Shown here one piece after another: positions 1 to 11,692 of a stretch of 64,000 bases of DNA; positions within the stretch are counted from its first letter, which is position 1, and the number at the start of each line of letters is the position of its first letter. Below the pieces are notes generated by a model. That model searched no databases and was not told the origin of the DNA. It saw only the letters and a list, made by a program, of their open reading frames with translations. A program made the translations under genes and the position numbers. This DNA is from Certhia americana (Eukaryota; Chordata; Aves; Passeriformes; Certhiidae). Location: assembly GCA_018697195.1 (NCBI GenBank), contig CM031857.1, forward strand, positions 67,109,053-67,173,052, written 5' to 3'.

Positions 1-2349
1 GGAAAACGTTTGTAATTGTGAAAATTCTTTGTTTCTTATTTTGTTTTGGAAAAGTCTTGTTTTAGCTTTACCTGACACAAACAAATCACTTCATGACATG
101 TTCATAAAAGGAGTGCAATTAAAGAAATGGTAAAATTTTCATTTATGGTGTTCAAAATCTGTGAAAAGAATTTCTCTCTTTTCCTGCCTAAGGCAAAAAG
201 AAAGGAAAAGAAAAAACAGATCAAAAGAGATTTTATAAGGGTCATAATTGCTGCTTGTGCTGAAAATTGGGCTGCTCATGGCATTTGTTTACGGATCTCT
301 AACACATGGTGAAAAGCATCTACTTTATCCTGTATCTTCCTCCATTTCCATGCCATTTGGTCAGTGTCTCCTTGTTGCCACCGCTTCTAGGTGTTAAGGA
401 ACATAATATGCCAAGGTCCTTTTTGGCATTACTGAGGAAAGGTGTGCATGTGCCTGTGAAAACAGGAGAGAAAACTAAAAGTCAGACCCAGGCTCAGGGA
501 TGTAGTCTTGAGAAAAGCCTAGACAGAATTCCTCTGGGTGAAAAAAGAGGGATCTGTAAGTAGAGAAATGCCACGTTTTTTAAATCTGAAAAAAAAGCCC
601 CAAACCCAAAACCAGCAGAAAAATACTAATTTTTTTAAAGCAAATTTCGAAAGGGCTTTCAGTGAAACTTTAGTCAGGAGCATTTTGTGTCTACACTGAT
701 GGTCAAAAAATGTGAAGAGACAAATGCCGGAAGGGTTTGTCTCAGAGGTGTGGTAGGAGGGAACCCACAGAGTGCTACCAACCCCTGAATTTTCTTTATC
801 CAACCCAAGCACTGCGACCACAGAGCCACTGAATATTCATGGTAGTTGCTGGGTCTTGCAATTTTTTAGAGGTTATGGCACTATTCTCCCTTAGAAAGGA
901 ACAATCACTGAGAAAACAAACTTTCCCATAATTGAGAATTGTTGTCTGATGAGTTAGGCTGCTGCTTGTTGCTGTCTGACTCCTGTTGTTTCCAGGGAAA
1001 CTGCCTTTTCTCTTCTTTATAATACGTAGCAAGGCAGTATAGTGGTACTGGATGTTGACACTAATTTCTCCTTAGTGACTTTGACTCCACTTTAAATTTT
1101 ACCTGCTAGCCTACAAGAGGATTATTTTTCTCTGTTTCTTCTTCTTTTCATCTTTTACTGTTTGCTTTCTGATTTGTGTGTATTTTTCTTTGTGAATCCA
1201 TGGACGGGTATGATAGATGTATGGTTCTTGCCTTTTCCTATGGAAAATCAAGAAAATCCTGGATGAATTATGAAGATTTACCTTTTCTGGGCAATGCTTA
1301 GCAGACAAAACCCAACAAACAATATTTATGTTGACACCATTCATTTTGAAAAGGCTCTTACTCTGTCTCTGTGACATCAGTGCACCATCAAACAATTTTT
1401 GCTTCAATGTGTAAAAATTTTTGCTACAATGTGTAAAAAATAAATATTTTTACTGGGGGAAGTGTTCTACTTTCAATTCACACATCCTCCAGGATAAGCA
1501 AAATCAAATTCTTCCCCATTGACTCAGGAAATACCTTTGAAATCTGTTTTTTAATGCTTTCCGGTGAGTAACAGATTTCTGTGATTGCATTGTTTGTCTG
1601 TCAGGCTTCTGTTGGCCAACATCTGTTTAACGTGGCAGAGATGTGGAAATCTCAAAATAGATACATTCTTGGGGATTCTATGAAAATGCTGATTGGCTGG
1701 AAAGAGCTCAAATCAGTGCCTGAACTGAAAGCTTCTGATAAATTGAGATGGATCCAGGCTCAGCTGCGCATGCCTTGACTGACATGTGTTAACTGTGTGG
1801 CTCTCAACCATCTCGGTCTCTTTACAGAAATGTTGCAGGTCTTGTGCGTACATAGAGGTGTGACACTGGAGAGGTTTTGGGGACAGAAGGGCAGGCAGCA
1901 GTGGGACCCTTCTGCTGCTTATGGAAATAGCCATTTTTGAACACTTTTTTCTTTTGAACAGACATGCTTTGCAGTGTATTGTAAAGTCTTGTCACATTGT
2001 TAATGTTTTGCTGCCCGTTTGTTCAGGTTTTTTCCCATTGTTTTCCCCTGCCATTCATTCCACTTCTTGTTTAAACCTGAAATCATTGTTTCTCCTTTCT
2101 TCACCTTAAACAATCTTGAAGCTAGATGAGAAAATGTGGAAAGCAAACTCCTTTCAAATAATCTGTGGAGGTGTGTCTGGAAAGTATCAATGACTGTATC
2201 TGTCTAGTGTCACAGCACAGCTGATGTCAAGCGGAGAGGATAGCATTAATTTGTTTAATTAATGTAAGTGAATTTAATCATGGATGTGAATACTTATTTA
2301 GACAGGTGTTCCAAATTTTGAGGTGACATTAACCTGTGTTAAAAGTACC
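1..2349. other. Intergenic or intronic stretch, no gene recognised
   Basis: AT-rich sequence with stops in all frames. The best frames are about 100 codons (519-821 and 1111-1407, both minus) and show no domain, signal peptide or recognisable family. Runs of T and A are common. The only structured item is a 22-bp tandem duplication at 1394-1437, listed separately. Nothing here resembles CR1 or an LTR. Confidence 0.7.
1394..1437. repeat. 22-bp tandem duplication, two copies
   Basis: Two adjacent 22-bp units (1394-1415 and 1416-1437) differ at one position (TTC versus TAC in the middle). This is a simple local duplication, probably replication slippage. No function is implied. Confidence 0.85.
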
Positions 2350-2401
2350 TATATATACATAAGTATGTATGTATATATATATATATATAGATATAAATAT
2401 A

Positions 2402-2432
<31 letters not shown>

Positions 2433-2472
2433 ATATATATATACACACATGTATATATATATGTATAAAATA
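2350..2472. repeat. Compound (AT)n/(GT)n/(TATG)n microsatellite
   Basis: Alternating purine-pyrimidine sequence: TA repeats, a GT run at about 2402-2422, GTAT interruptions, then more TA and ACACAC. Two overlapping open frames here only encode repetitive Tyr/Ile/Cys/Val and are artefacts of the dinucleotide repeat. Such tracts are length-polymorphic and can be Z-DNA or cruciform prone. Confidence 0.97.
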
Positions 2473-4620
2473 TGTGTTAACAAAGTGGACACACAACCTA
2501 CCCTATATCAACAGGGTACAAAAGCAGGAAAAAAAACCAAAACAAAACAAGGAAAATATGTAAATATATGTGGGGCTTTTTTAATGCCCTGCCTGTAAAT
2601 ACTTCTTTTTATCTTCCTCGCTGAGGTAACAAGTAGGTGACTGTCATAAATGCTAGCAATCAATGCAAACACATTTTGGAAAGGATCTTGGACACACAGA
2701 GGTTAAGTTCACTTTGGACTGAAAAAAAGCTATTGATAATTTGGGGCTCTCTCTTCTTCAAACTGATGCTTGGTGCATGCAAACACCCTACCAAGCTCCA
2801 GATTAACACACTCATGCACTAACACATGCCCATCTGTGTGCTACAGGGACTGCAGTCCAAGAGAGCTAATCAATGCAGCCATTGGGACTGGTCAAGAGGA
2901 ATGGTTATGCATTTCATTCTATACCAAACAGCTGGGGCCCCAATTCTGTTGTTGCAACATGTGTATCTTTAATTGCTTGAACCAGTCCTGGGAATCTGAG
3001 GCACCTTTATGGATCTTATAGATGTGAGATAACTGACTTGAGACAACAGGATTGCATCCATACAGCTGCTTGCTGAACTGCTCTTCTGCTCCCCCTGGCT
3101 ACCCTGTTTAGATTTCCAGTAATACCAAGTGTTGCCACTTCTGCAGGCATCTATAATGGAATGTCTGAATCTGGAGCTGATTCCTACATTCAAATCCCAG
3201 CACCCTAAGGCAAGGGCTTAATGAATTTACTCCATAGTCATGTAAGCCTTTTTATGACTACAGAAGAAGTTCTCAAATGAGCAGGTCTCAAACTGTCTGG
3301 AGCTTCATACTGCAAAGCCAACACTTCAAACAATACCTATGTAGCACTCAGATGTTTGTAGAAATGAAGTAATATGAAGATCCACTGAGAGCCAGTGAGC
3401 TTCTCATGTGAGCACCCAGAGGCTCTGCTGGTAGGAGTCAAATTTAGGAGATGTTAAATGGATCAGTTCTGCACATAAAGTAGTTTGCACTTAAGCACTA
3501 TTTTGATGGTTTCTACAGATTCGGATCTGGTTAATTACCATTTCTCTGCCTTTTTCTTCTGCTGCTGCCATGTACACCTGTTCTCTGACACCAGCTCGTA
3601 CATTTCCCTCTCATTTTTATTACAACCATAGAATTTGCTTCCTGCTTTGCTATCCTGGAGATTCTCTACATAACACAGCTGCCTTAAACCTTTTCAGCTA
3701 AGATTAAAAACTTTTGCCATAGCAAACTGTCAAAGTGAGATTGAGGAGAATGAGCTTTTAATGACAAGCATTGAAAACTCCCACAAGAATATACAAGGCT
3801 TACTTATGGGGACATGAGATAGTACTAAAGTATGAACGTTGACTTTGGGATTTTGAAAATTTCTACTGTTTTTCTTGCTCACGAAGAATGAAATTAAGAC
3901 CTGGGTAGCATTTAAACCTGGTCTTTGTGTACATGCTATAAAATCCTGTCTCCAGCAAAGTCAATGGGCACCTTACCACTTGTTTTTAAAGAAAACATGA
4001 CAGCATCCGCTGTCATGGCCTTTATGTATCATGTACATACTAGGAGGCTTTTTATTTTCTAATTCTTCATAAGGCACTTCTGGCATGAACTGCTTGTAAC
4101 AAGGCCACCAGCAAGGCAAAGAGCTGCCTTACAAAGAAATCAAAGTACATTTAGTATCCCAGCATCTGGAACCAAATGCAATCAGTAAAAGCCAGTGGCA
4201 ATCTTCAGAAGGTTTAGCAGGTGAGACATTTAAGGGACACATGAAAAGATTGATTTATTCAGTATTTTCACCCTTTTCCTTTTATCTCTGACACTTTTCT
4301 CTCTTGCATGGGGTAGAGGGAAAGAATAACTGGCAAATCTCTGTATGAGTAGCACAGGGAAGCAGTTCATTATTAAAATTGACTGACTTTTGGAAAAGGA
4401 CTAAAGTCTGGATGTATCCATGCTTATTTTTTTATTTGTTTTACATTGCTGCTTGGTGGGTGAGATACTTAAAAAATTTGCTTTACAATCCAAGCATTGG
4501 AATATGCTACTTTCAGAGAAAAAACATTTTAAGTAAGCTAGACAAATGTCAAGGAGCCTAATATCACTAATTGCTTTTGAAAACGCAGACTTCTATCCTT
4601 TAGAAATGGCTGAAAACAAC
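2473..4620. other. Unique-looking non-coding sequence
   Basis: No gene or confident repeat. A short phrase near 3951-3975 (containing AAAGTCAATGGG) resembles a motif common in very old sauropsid interspersed repeats, but it is too short to assign. Frames are under 92 codons and unremarkable. Confidence 0.6.
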
Positions 4621-4679
4621 TTGTGGGAATGCACACCAGTGGTCCTGACATGTGAGGGACCTGGGACTTCCATCCCTAT

Positions 4680-5060
4680 TGCACCCGGTGTGACCAGCTA
4701 GAAAGCAAAGGCAAGAAGGGACGTGGTGTAATTTTTTTTTTTCCTCTAGCAACTGCTGTGTGAAGCCTCTCCTCTCTCCACCTCTGTAGGAGAGAGACAG
4801 AGATGCTGTGGAGCCCAGGATAATCTCAGGGCGACTGCTCCCTCTGCAGGGAAAAGGCTGCAGCGACCCGGTCGGCAGGGCTGGGTGTAGCGGGCACCGA
4901 AACACGAGTGAACGTGGGGGGACATCAGGGGATGTGACGAGTGACGGTGTCCCGACCAACAGATGTTTTACACGCAGTTTGTCCCTGCAGCCTCAGAGTT
5001 TGCTGAGGTCTGAAGCCTCTGTGTACAGCAAGTCTGTCCGGAGGAGCGGCAAGCGCAGAC
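4680..5060. promoter_or_regulatory. CpG-rich patch, candidate small CpG island or exon
   Basis: About 15 CpG dinucleotides fall between 4831 and 5056, 12 of them within about 150 bases, in locally GC-rich DNA. The rest of the window is CpG-poor. At 4729-4749 a run of ten T followed by CCTCTAG looks like a vertebrate splice acceptor, and the frame beginning at 4750 stays open for about 46 codons. Overlapping frames of 119 codons (4600-4959, minus) and 116 codons (4808-5158, plus) have no recognisable domain, and GC-rich DNA favours such frames by chance. It could be a promoter-associated island, a non-coding RNA exon, or a CpG-rich remnant of a young insertion. The signal itself is clear; its function is a guess. 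Confidence 0.35.
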
Positions 5061-5160
5061 AGCTGTATTCAAAAAGCACCCAAATATGGATTATTAGGTG
5101 CTGTTCTGCTCCCCTCTGCTTAGCCTCAGCACACAGGTCCCTGAAGTCTGCTGAATGATA

Positions 5161-8100
5161 TTTTATCTGTCCTGGGAAAGATTTTCTTAGAGCATTTTAA
5201 GGGTTGATGGCTTTGTCTGTTAAGTCAGGGTGATCTGTGTTTTCCTGAACTCTGGCATCACGTCTAGCTGGTAATCTCTGAACCCCCGTTTCTCATGCTC
5301 ATGCTTTCCACTCCGATCTGCTAAAAATAATTCAGAGTTGGCTCAGTCCGGTAATTTTTATTCAGTTGCTGGACATAAGCATGTTTCTCTCTTTTTTTTT
5401 TTTTTATGGAGATTGCCTGAGCAAAAATCTGTGGTTTTTTATATTGCCTATGTAAAAATAATTCATGGGTGTTTTACGGTCCATTTGATATTAAAATTAT
5501 ATTTAATATGGAATTTTAATTTTATAGCATGGAGCAAAAGCTCTGCATCTCATCAATTTTTTTAATAAACATTTTATGAACTTCATGAATGTACCTCTAG
5601 AGTAAATACTAAAAGTTCAAACATATAGCTGAACCAGGTTTTAAAAAATCCCTAAATACTTGTTTGCCTGATTTACTATTTATGTACTACACATACAACC
5701 TTCTCTACAAACCAATATAGAAATGGGTTTTGTCTTCAGATTTGCTACCAATCTTCTGGTCTTGTCAGATAGTAGGAATTTTCATATGATTTGCTGAATA
5801 GTAGCTGTTCTTCTAAATTCTGTTCTGTTCTATATTCTCCTATTGCTCATGAAAGTAGACTAAATAAATCATGTTTTCTGGCCTTAACTATATGAATCAA
5901 TTTTTAAAAAAATACCCCAAACCAGTACACATTATTGAGCCCAAATGTTTGTTTATTAAGTTACTTTTACAAAATGGATTATGTGTCTTATCAGTTTCTA
6001 ATTATGATGTACTGAATAATTATACATATTAACTCACAGATGGCTATTCAGGAAAAATTTTTTTTTTTTTTTGAGAGAGAGAGCTAAAAAAGGGACCAAA
6101 TCAACTGGATTATCTGATCTTAATCAGAAAGGAAAGCTGAAAAGTGATGTTTGGGATCTTGTGAAAGTATTCGCAACATTTACAGTAAGCATATTTTAGT
6201 TATTCAATTTAGGTTAAAAGCTGAAATTCCCTGTAGAGCCATGGGAAGAGTTAACTCCAGAGAGTAATTTGAACCACTGAGATGACATATACATTTGCCT
6301 CCCTTTCTAGATGCTTTCCAGAGGCTTTTCTTCCTTCACTGATTGAGGAGTCAGGACTTTCCAGCTCAGCCTTCAGTTAGATGATATAATGTCAGGAGAC
6401 ATTTCTGAGGGACAGTGGACAGTATCAGTATTACTCTACTCATGATTCAGAAGGGCAGGCTGCTACTGCTCCTTCTGCCCCTCAAAAAAGAAGTACAAAT
6501 ACAGTAAATTATGTTTAAAAAGCTTTTAAAAGAATATATATGTATATAGTTATCTATACATGAAACTACTTCTGCAGAAATATGACTGGAGGGAAAATGA
6601 GTATACTAGCATTTTTGAGGTAATCCACAGCATGGAATTCTTTACATAAACTATCCAGACTCCAACTTACAATGAATATGGGAAAAATGCCTTTTCTTCT
6701 TAGAGAGATTTCTTTCAATACATACTTGAAGAAGGTAAGATCTTAAGAAGCAACTTTTCTGTTGCTGGCTCATTTCCCCCTTTGGTACAGAGCACTGAAG
6801 AAGGCCTCAAGTAATCCCAGCCATAGCAAAGCCCAGCAGCTGAATGAGTGGCATCACTGCTAGTTACTCCTTCAGTGTTAGGGCACATGAAAATGGATGA
6901 AAAGCACAAAAGGATTTGCTCTACTTGTGAATATGCAGAGTGCACTGCTTACAGTGCTGGGTTGGAGCACTTTTTTCTGCTTTTAGTTTTCCACTTCAAA
7001 GTGCTCATCACCAGTGTTAAACACAATGATTTCAATTGCTGCTCTGACTGTAACATCCTGGATATGTCCTTCATCTCCCTCCCCATCACTTTCTTGAGAT
7101 TTCTCCTGCTGTGGTCTTAGGTGCTAAGGTTTGAGATACAGCAAATGTGCTCAGATTGCAGACCAGAGTAATCTGTGCACATTACTTTGCACATGCTTCA
7201 AACCAGCTAATAGCTAATCTCTTTGGGGTAGGACTGAAGAAATTTCTGATTTTTAGTTGTTATTTACTATTATTTTGTCATTATTAATCAAATTATCCAG
7301 AATCACTAATAATCTTTTAATGTTATTTGAGAATAGCCTACCTTCTAAAATCTTCATGTTTGGAGCAAGCAATTCTATATGGTATATATGGTTTATATTT
7401 AAATTCTGTATTGGTTTAACAGCAAAAGAAACCTCTGGCAAAACCAGGAGTTATCATGAAGTTTTTAGAAGGATATTGGACATTAACTTTTTGTTTGTTT
7501 GACTTTACATGGATATATCCTAGAAAATTATTGAATAAGGTGCTAATTATTGCTAAACTCACATGAGATTATATGCTGTAATAATAATAATAAAGGAAAG
7601 TTTAATGCATAGCTCCCTCAAATGACTGCAGATCTTTTCATTGATTTGAGTAAGGCTGAAATCAACATCTTACCTCAGCAAGACTGAAGATATTGAACAG
7701 TTCTTTACTCTCCAGATTGTGGACTTCTTGCTTTCCTTACCTCCATTTTGCTTATTTTAGATATTAAGATTACTTGTCTTTTTGTTTAATATAAGTTTCA
7801 TTTTCAGGCCCTGTGTCTGAGGGAGCTTAGGCTGACCCAGTTATAAGTCATTATTTAATAACTTAAATATGTTATTAGATAGCATATTTAAGCAAATACG
7901 TTATTTCTGTAGATGTCTTAAAGCAAAGCCGAACATATGCTTCCCTTTTTACCAAAGTCTAAATTCTGAGAGACAGAATTCTGAGAGTGTAAACGTGAGT
8001 TTAAAAGTTTCCTTTAAATCCTTCCCATAACCCACCTTATCCCATTTTCAAAAAAAATTGATTTTTAATGACTTCTCTTTGTTTAGGCATTGGCTGTCTA

Positions 8101-11099
8101 TGGGTGAACTTTCTGACAGCTGATGGGGAATAATGGGGTATCTGTCTGCTTTACTGTGAGTCTTCTTGACTATAGCTTTGCAGCAGAAAACAGAGTCTTT
8201 TTTTTTTGTCTTACTGATTTTTCAGGCTGATTTTAAGTCAGTCTATCTCTGCATGTTTTTCATCTGGCCTTAGTAACAGTGTGTTTATTTTCCTCAATCT
8301 TTTTGCTTTATTTGCAGTGATGGTGTTTGAACTGTGTCTAGGGTGAGGAGGGACCTGCATGCAAGGTCTGCAAAGGGAAACTAAGAAAAGCAGTGGGCTT
8401 AAATCTAGACTGTGATTGTCTGTCACTTCTTTGGAATCTTTTCGCAACCAATGTATGAAGAAAATTTCAAACCACTGCTCAGTGCAATACTCATGTTACA
8501 TCCATGCTTTTTGCATGGGTAGGGATGACATAAAAAGCCTGACAAGCAACTACCTATGCTCTGATTTTTTCTGCACAGAGCTGGACTCTGATCCTATTGT
8601 CCTAGATGGGTCTGCAACAATTCTTATCTGCCAAGTACTAGTATCAAGAACTACCAGGGATACAGATGTGGGGGAAATGGGTGGCACATAAACATGAAAA
8701 CAGCCATCCTGATCCACCAGATCCTGCAGAGTATATACTGGCTTCTTATTACATTTATTAGATTTTAGGACATGAAGTGTATGAAGCAGCACTTTTTTTG
8801 AGTATCAGCTGCAAAACTAATGTCATCCATATTCAGCATTCTGAATCTCCACTGGATTGCTTTCAACATAATATATTGACCATAGTTGCATTAACCTTAA
8901 GAACCCTTTAAGAACCTCTTCAGTATGCAAAATAACTCATGCCAGTGTTAGGTTTCATATGGTTTTGTTTTTGTAAATGATTTGGATGGTTTGGATTTCT
9001 GATGTCTCCTTGGCTACATCCTTGAATACAGGATGTTTTAAATTGCTGTTGTAATGGTTGTATTGTAATATCTGGGTTGTAACTCATGCCTCTGCATTAA
9101 GTTAAAACACAAAATAATTTTGAGGATCAGCGTTGGGAGCTGAAGGGGTACAAGAAAGTGTCTTCACAGGCTGCCAGACATCAGCCTAGTGTCAAAAATG
9201 TAGTATCCTGCTGTGTTGGCTTGTCTATTGCTTTGCTTAATATAAACGTACAGGAAGTGTTTTCCTTTTGCTCTGCATGGGATCAAAAGGCAGGAGACAC
9301 TGGAAAAGCATAATTGTCATTGTGCACCTTTTTGTTTTGCAGAGCTCCAAAGCTATTTAAAAAGCTGCTGTCAGAGCAGAGAAGGACCATTTGTTTTATA
9401 TCTGTATGTCTCAGCTGCCATAATAACTACAGCAAATATCAGTACTATGGCCTTGAGGTGACAAGGGAGCAAAGATTGAATGGCATTTTATGAAACTATT
9501 CATTTTCACTAAGCTGGGCCCATGTCATGTTTTTATGATGATGAACCACAACACCCAGAACAGCACTTCTCTAAATTAAAATAAGGCTACCAGCAGAATA
9601 ATTTCCTGACTTTTTACTGCAAAACCTAGACTGATAAACTATGTACTGCTTTTGAGTTATTTTGCTTAGTATATAACCCTTGCATTTTTTAATTTGCTTA
9701 TGGTTCATTAGTATGGCATTTAAACCAGTAGATTTAATGAATTAGGTGCTAAGGCCTGCGAGTTCATTGAGGAGTAACACTTTCACAGCACTTGCCATAA
9801 TATGTGATGTACTAGTCTACATTAAATTGTGAGCAGGAAAGTGTTGAGGAGAGATTTGGGAAGCTTCAAAAGTTTTCTGCATTCGATTTTATGTCTACAT
9901 TAATCCATTTGAAAGCTGTCTTCTTCTAAACCCAGCCTTGAAGTAGGGAAAGATTATCAAGTTTCATGCAATTTCAAAACGATTGCTGAAAAAGAACTTT
10001 ATTTCATTTTCTTTCAGTGTTTGCATTGCAAAACATAACTGTCTCTTGAGAGGAAAAAAAAGAGTACAATACCCAGTTATGTATTCTCCTCCACTCAGCC
10101 TTTTGATCTCATCTGCCTTTACCATTTTCAAAGTGCTCCAAGAAACACACTTGAGACTGGGATCTCAGTTCTTCTCACATTCAAAACAACTTTTCTCCAT
10201 TTAAGTAATTTAATATGTATAGACATAGCAGAACAGAGTTTAGTCCTTTGTGTATCTGTTTCTTTTTGGGTTTTCTGTTAAATTGAGCGCTGACATGATG
10301 AGAGCCTAAGTTGCCTCACTAAGGCAAAAAAAAGGAAATGAATGACAGGTGAGCGAGATAAGTCAGAAATAGCAGTTTAAGTGAGTGACAGGAGAAGATT
10401 AAAAGATATAACTGAAGGCAACTGCCAACATCCCATAGAATCTAGGACACAAGATGGTACAGAATAAAGGAATTTTGGAGTAGAAATCAATTCAGACAAG
10501 ATGAGAATCAAAAGGGATCTGCTATAGTATTTCAGTATTTTTTTCCAATAGGAAAAAATTTAACATTTTAAAAATTGATGGGAAAAGAGAGAAGAGACAA
10601 GAACAAATAGAGTTCTCTCTGACAAACAAACTAGAGAAGGAGGGAGAGTCTTTGCAATAAAAAGAAGAGTCCAAAGGGTTAAATGTTTATTCACAATAAA
10701 ATGGAATTACAGACGGTATCATTTGAGGAGGCAGGATTAAGTGCAGTTCAGAGGAAGAGGCCTTGGGGGCAACCCAGAGCTGATTTCTGATTATCTTCAG
10801 TGGTGTAGTGAGAAGAATTCATAAAGCCGCTGTTCCTCTGAGTGTTTCATAAATCCAAATGCAAGATTATATATATATTTTTATATATATACTTCTAGTA
10901 ATACACTTGGGAAGGCAACATGTTCCACTGACACAAGTGTAAGAATTGCTAAAAATAGGATGCAAACCAAGAACAGGTGACAGATTTGAGGGAGAGCCCT
11001 ATCCTTCAGCACTGCTCCTTCCTTCCTTTCTGCCTAGGCATGACAGCACACTCTAACTAGACACTGAATTAACACTTTTTGGAAGTTGTTGACAGAAGG
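5161..11099. other. Non-coding stretch with scattered simple repeats
   Basis: No gene, CR1 or LTR recognised. Simple tracts seen: T14 at 5392-5405; a T15 run followed by (GA)n at 6058-6082; (TAA)5 at 7579-7593; a repeated AATTCTGAGAG (7962-7972 and 7977-7987); an AT-rich tract at 10868-10892. All frames are below 100 codons and unrecognisable. Confidence 0.6.
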
Positions 11100-11692
11100 T
11101 AGGGATGATGATCTTGCCTAAGATCACTCAGGCAAGTTTCTCAACACACCTCTGGGCACTGCCTGTGGAGAGCCCACACTGGAGCAGGCTAACCCCAAAA
11201 GACTGCTGCACACAGAGAGGACCGATATCTGTGGAGTTTTTAAACTCCATGGAAGGGACTCCATGCTGGAGTAGGGGAAAAGTGTGAGAAGGAAGGAGCA
11301 GCAGAGAGGAGATGTTATGGGCAGACCACAAACCTCATCCTCCTTCCTCCTGCACTGTTTGGAGAGGTGGAAGAGGTAGAGATATTTATTGGAATTAATA
11401 AATAAAGTTTAGCCTGGGAAAAGAGAGGACCAAGGGGAAGGTGCTGTTTTTATTTTGTCTCTGTTTCTCACCATTCAAATCTATATTAATTGGCAAGGAA
11501 TGAATCTTCCTCAAGTCTATTTTGCTCATGATGGTATTTGATAAGTGATCTTCCTGTCTTTATCTCAACATATGAGCATTTCTATCTCATTTTCTTCTCC
11601 ATCCCGTTGGGGAGGGGGAGTGGGAGTGCAGTTGGATGTGTGCCTGGCAGCTGGCCAAGATCAGCCCACTACAACTACATTGCCTGCAAATG
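11100..11692 (+). mobile_element. Avian endogenous retrovirus LTR, degenerate, plus orientation
   Basis: The sequence follows, in order, landmarks I recall from a widespread avian ERV LTR. First come degenerate tandem units built on CACTGGAGCAG / CTGCTGCACAC / CCATGGAAGGGACTCCATG at 11165-11275. Next are GAAGGAGCAGCAGAGAGGAG and TTATGGGCAGACCACAA, then AATAAA at 11401-11406 followed by GTTTAGCCTGGG. Then GTGATCTTCCTGTCTTTATCTCAACA at 11545-11570 (the segment leading into the LTR 3' part), then the GGGGAGGGGGAGTG block and an ending near 11690 of the CAGCCCACTACA type. No gag or pol frame is attached, so it is a solo or truncated LTR. The 3' boundary is better supported than the 5' boundary. 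The family (ERVL-like or other) is not verified. Confidence 0.72.

Noticed and set aside
2323..2598. Tyr/Ile/Cys-rich frames as small membrane proteins
   Set aside because: They are direct translations of the AT/GT microsatellite.
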